DNA of 64,000 nt from Cladopsammia gracilis (taxonomy: Eukaryota > Cnidaria > Anthozoa > Scleractinia > Dendrophylliidae), in the NCBI GenBank assembly GCA_022457155.1, contig JAJGOT010000275.1, positions 998,001 through 1,062,000 on the forward strand. Direction: 5' to 3'. Position numbers and translations under genes: made by a program. Below the pieces are notes generated by a model. It was not told where the DNA came from, did not search any database, and was given only the letters and a program-made list of their open reading frames with translations. The stretch's first letter is position 1. Every line of letters begins with the position of its first letter. This document shows, one piece after another, positions 59,806-64,000 of the stretch.

Positions 59806-60995
59806 CTCTTTAAAATTAATGAAAACGAATTGAGGAAAATTGAGGAAAATTACGAAATAATAACTGACAATTAAATCACCAATACTGCGAAAAAGGTAAT
59901 GTAAAACAGAAACTAACTGAAAACTGACGTTATAGTTTCACTGACGTTACAGTTTAAACAATAATTGTCTTAATTATTTTGCAAAAAAATAGTGGATTTC
60001 TTTCTACGTAAAACCCATACTTAAATCTAATATTTAGTAGACAAAATGCAAATAATTATCACTGAAAAATAAGAGACAAGATACTTACTGAAAGCTACCG
60101 AATTAAAAAAATTCTTTCTTAGTTACTACCATTCTATTGTATGTATGAATTTAAATTGAAACTGTTTTAGCTTAACTTCCTTGCAGACCTGTCTCAGTGA
60201 CTTAAAACTCCTAGTCCACGAGTCTCATGCGTGACTTTAATAGAGAAAGATTTTTACTCCATCGTTTGCGACCGGTTTGGGTCTCTGTGTGGGTTTAATA
60301 TTAAGCAATTTATAAAAGTCTCTCGATAGCCTTAACTAAATTGATCTGTGCAGTGTCGTTCAGAAGAAATACGATATCACTGCTGGTGAAGAAGCGTTGA
60401 AAGGAATCAGAAATTTTGGCTTTGAAAATTAGGTTGATATCAGTCATGCTACTTAGCTATATTCCACCATCTTCTAGATCTTGATACAGGCCAGATCTTT
60501 TTTTATTTTCTCTTTTTAAATTTCTTCAGAGAAATTTGAAAGATTTCCTTTTCACAAAGTGCGCAAGATTTGATCAGTGCTGGATAAACAAGCTGTGATA
60601 GACATAAGGTTTTAAGTCGGCCTGACTCTTCCGAATATTGTCAGGTCTCTTGTGCTCAATAAAGCTAATAACCATACACATTAATTGTAACAGAAAATGG
60701 ATGGAATAATTATAACTGAAAACTAAAAAAAAAACAGATGCTAAAATGTTTAAGCTGAAAACATGAAACAGACAACATATGGCCCTTCATGTTACTTGTT
60801 GAAACTTTTAGAACTTGAAAACACTTTGAGTAAATGAAACTTACAAAATGCTCTTCGATTTACTGATAAGTCCATTCTTTACCTTAACGAACAACTGACA
60901 AACAGACAGAATCGCCTATAAACTTAACGTCCTTAAACTGATAGATTGCTATATTGTCTTGAAATAGGAAAACTCGCAGTGAAAAACAAAGTAAC

Positions 60996-61279
60996 AGAGC
61001 AGTTTTCAATTGAGTGTCGTAAAACCAAAACCAAAGTAATTACTCTGACCAATCACAGCAGTCGTAAACAATCCAATGAACCAATCAGAGCTCGGAGCAA
61101 TTACATGTCGGCGGCGCCAAGCGCGGGAAAACGCGTGCAGGCAAGTCACGATTGGTTTTGGTTTTACTTCTGATTGGTCGAGAAAGTGGCGCGAGATTTT
61201 TTAGCCAATCACAAAGCGTAGCAATGAAAAACCAAAGCAATTGTGTAATTACTTTGAATACTCAATTGAAAACTTCTTT
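60996..61279 (-). mobile_element. MITE family G, copy 2
   Basis: Same sequence as 58457-58728 in the opposite orientation; the end at 61279 has diverged (AAAACTTCTTTA). Confidence 0.85.
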
Positions 61280-61424
61280 AATACCTAAAGAGACAAATTA
61301 ACGACTGAAAAAACGAGAAGTTCCACTAAATTGGCAATCTTGATTTCTGGACCGCCTCAGTGTCACAGGCGAAATAAAATAACAATAAATGAAATGTAAT
61401 CCACTTCCATCCTTGTAATCCTGA

Positions 61425-61561
61425 CCCCGGTTGTTCCGGCAAAAGGTGAATAAAATAAATTACTATCCAGTGGATAAACACAAAGGATTTTGTTAATAGT
61501 TATCCACTGGGTAATGAAATATCCAGTGGATTACGCTATCCACCTTTCGAACAACCAGGGC
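61425..61561. repeat. MITE family D, copy 2
   Basis: CCCCGGTTGTTC and GAACAACCAGGG at the ends; the interior repeats CCAGTGGATAA/TTATCCACTGG. Confidence 0.65.
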
Positions 61562-63819
61562 CAGCACTATATTTCCAAACTAATTCAGTGTTCTGTTTTG
61601 CTATGTAGAATCGTTTATATTTGGTGGTTTCTCTTGGCAATATCCCTTTAACTAACCTAACAACAGACAGACTTTCAATGTTCATTGATAAATTGTTTCC
61701 TAACCTCAGAAACACCTAGTGAAAATTGCCCAATAAACCGAGAAAAAAATCATTGGGTTACCTAACTGCAAACTAACAAATCGACCGGCAGATTAATCCA
61801 CGATCTTCGCAAACGTTGAGGCTAGCACTTAACTGTAAACGAATAGACTAACTGAAAACTGATCAATTATAAAATGATAACTTGAAATCTAACAGAAAAT
61901 CATAACAGTTATAGAACTAAAAGACACAATTAAAGGTCAAAACAGGTGACATTGCCTTCAAGTTTAAGTAGAAAATGTCTGAAATATGTAAACCCTTAAT
62001 GATTCACTGCCGGAGAAATCGTTGAAACATTTGAAATTAAAGCTAATTATTTGATTTTCATTTAGAATAAATGCTTCAAAACTTACTGGTAAGCAGGCAA
62101 AACTCAGTGAGACAAAAACAAAAATATGAACTCGGAAACAAACAGACAACTTATAGTTTTCACAAACAATCACTTAAAATCCTTATCGGAAACAGATACT
62201 GACAAAATTAAGCCTTCAATTTTTATGGGTTACCTTAAAAATCGTAACTGCAAACTGACAAACCGCCAAAGTGGCGGGCCTACGTTATGGTGTCATAACA
62301 TATAGCCATTGAAGCAAAATGGCCTACATTGTTCACTGCGAAATGTCTTGTTACCTTGGCCACCTTTATTAATTTTGTATCGAGAAAATGACCTACGAGC
62401 TTTACTGAAAAACGGCTTGTTAAGTCTGATGAAAACCACAAGCAGGCAAAATTTAATAGAAAAGGACGACAAAAATTACATATATAATATAATTTTTGAT
62501 TTCTGTTAGTTGTAATCCCTAATACGACAAAAATCGGACAAAATGGCTGAGACATTTTTCCTAAGACATACAAAATGGCCCATGGTATTCACTGAGAAAT
62601 CTCTTATTGAAAACAGAAAAAGAAACCCTTGAAGTCAATTTTCTATGAGAAATCGTTTTGTAACCTAAAAACCCTCACTGAGAACTGAAAAACCATGTTG
62701 AATTGCATGCCATAACGGCTTTTACTGAGAAGTTCTTTTAAAACATTAAAATCCAGTCTTCACTGAACTGATCGGCATGTTAAATAGGCAAAATGGCTTA
62801 TAATTTTGACTGAAATCTAAAAACGGAGTACGGTTTTCACGGATAAATTGGCCCATAAATAAATTATTTGTTGACTTTTTACGTTTGATATTGTTAGGGC
62901 AACTGACAGCATTGCATCAATAAGAAAATAGGTCCGCAACGCGTACATGTGTCTACCCGAACGTAATGCATGCTTATTTGTTTCGGGTTTATTTTCGGCA
63001 AATCTCAAGCATGACGCATTCTTTTTCCTTTTTTTTACAGCTATAGGTATGCTTGAGAGCAGCAAATAGCCTGATATATCCGCTTGGAATATGTGTCTTA
63101 TATCTACTCCTGCGTACTATTGATAAAAACAGTAAAACAACTTTTTGCCACTTCTCTTCAATGTTAACGTCCTCGCTGACTATTAGGGATGATATTGCAC
63201 GACGGTCAAATGTTATAACATTGAGAATTTGTGATTCTATTTTAACATTAATCCTTTAAGTTGAAATTGCCTTACTGTTCCGAAGTTTTCTTCTTTTAAC
63301 GAGAAATGCATGGATGATACAATGCAGCTATTCGATTTCGAGGTTTCATTCTCTTTGTGCTATCCGATTTATCAGTTGGGACGTACTGGAATTTGGTCGT
63401 TTAACCGCGCGGTGAAGTTTGTTATATCTGTGTTGCACTGTATCCAGATCGGCTGAACTAAGAAAATTATGTTCGAATTTGGCGGCGATAAAAAAAATTG
63501 AAAAAAAAAGGAATCTTCGAGCTGCGCTTAAAATAAACTAGTTTCTCTACCTCTTTCCTTGTTTAAGTTGTTTGTTTTGCTTTTTCCTTGCTTGATTCCA
63601 ACATTTATAGTTTCCTTGTATGCTGCACAGAAATAAAACCAAAATATATCAATAAATGCTATTACGTCTTGGATATCAAAAAGGTAGACACGAAACTTTT
63701 TTATCAACAGAGTTAACAACTAAGGTAAATTGGCCCCCGTAACAAAATAATAATTCAAAAGCTGACGTTTCGGGCGCTTGCCCTTCGTTAGAGCGAATCA
63801 CAAAAGGCTGACACTTCAC

Positions 63820-64000
63820 GAATGGAATGGAATAGAAGGGAAAGGAATGGAATGGAATGGAATGGAACGGAATGGAATGGAACGGAACGGAATAGAATGG
63901 AACGGAATGGAAAGGAACGGAATGGGATGGAGTGGAATGGAACGGAATAGAATGGAACGGAATGGAATAGAATGGGATGGAATGGAATAGAAAGCGAATG
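63820..64000 (+). repeat. (GGAAT)n satellite-like array, reaches window edge
   Basis: About 35 GGAAT/GGAAC units with few variants, running off the right edge. The 70-aa frame over it is an artefact of the repeat. Confidence 0.93.

Larger units (their letters stand above)
59820..62850 (+). repeat. Degenerate repeat field with ACTGAAAACTGAC words
   Basis: Words such as AACTGAAAACTGAC, ACTGCAAACTGACAAACCG, CACTGAGAAATC and AAAATGGC recur throughout at roughly 80-110 bp spacing, outside the two MITEs in the interval. No coding content recognised. Confidence 0.4.

Overview
The window is eukaryotic nuclear DNA. It is AT-rich, its genes are split by many introns, and it is very dense in small inverted-repeat transposons and simple repeats. 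The protein matches (a PHF21A/BHC80-type PHD protein, NUP50, ABHD14-type hydrolases, a G-alpha i/o-like subunit), together with CR1/L2-like and Penelope-like retroelements and hundreds of MITE-like hairpins, fit an early-branching animal. An anthozoan cnidarian such as a stony coral or sea anemone is most likely. The species assignment is inference.

Layout. 1-6.3 kb is a repeat-rich block of nested TIR elements and foldbacks, with two isolated minus-strand coiled-coil exons. 6.3-21.3 kb holds a 13-exon minus-strand gene encoding a 500-aa PHF21A/BHC80 homologue (LSD1-CoREST complex reader). Every splice site and phase was read and they join without a break. It is head-to-head, across a 455-bp gap, with a 6-exon plus-strand NUP50 gene (21.7-32.7 kb, 391 aa). 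NUP50 intron 3 contains a three-level nest: a LINE, holding a tRNA-SINE, holding a TTAA-flanked TIR element. Its last intron is about 1.1 kb of polypyrimidine minisatellite.

32.7-37.4 kb is intergenic, with repeats and a LINE 3' relic. 37.45-39.5 kb carries two intronless ABHD14-like alpha/beta hydrolase genes in divergent orientation; both proteins are 260 aa with an N-terminal membrane anchor. 39.9-41.2 kb is a TIR element with a TAA duplication. 44.5-45.6 kb is an intronless minus-strand G-alpha i/o-like gene (357 aa). Its P-loop glycine, switch-I arginine and switch-II GGQ are all replaced, so it looks like a hydrolysis-deficient or pseudo-GTPase G-alpha. Two nested foldback elements lie just upstream of it.

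47.6-49.9 kb is a 2.2-kb nested DNA transposon. 50.4-52.1 kb may hold a small two-exon minus-strand gene of unknown function. 53-56.7 kb is a repeat field containing a Penelope-like relic and a TTA-flanked TIR element that carries a broken cellular-like ORF. 57-64 kb shows only MITEs and degenerate repeats, and ends in a (GGAAT)n-type satellite.

The genes do not form one pathway. The organising features are two divergent gene pairs (PHF21A/NUP50 and the ABHD14 pair) and heavy nested transposition confined to introns and gaps. Nothing could be searched, so family names rest on recognised motifs and remembered family architecture.
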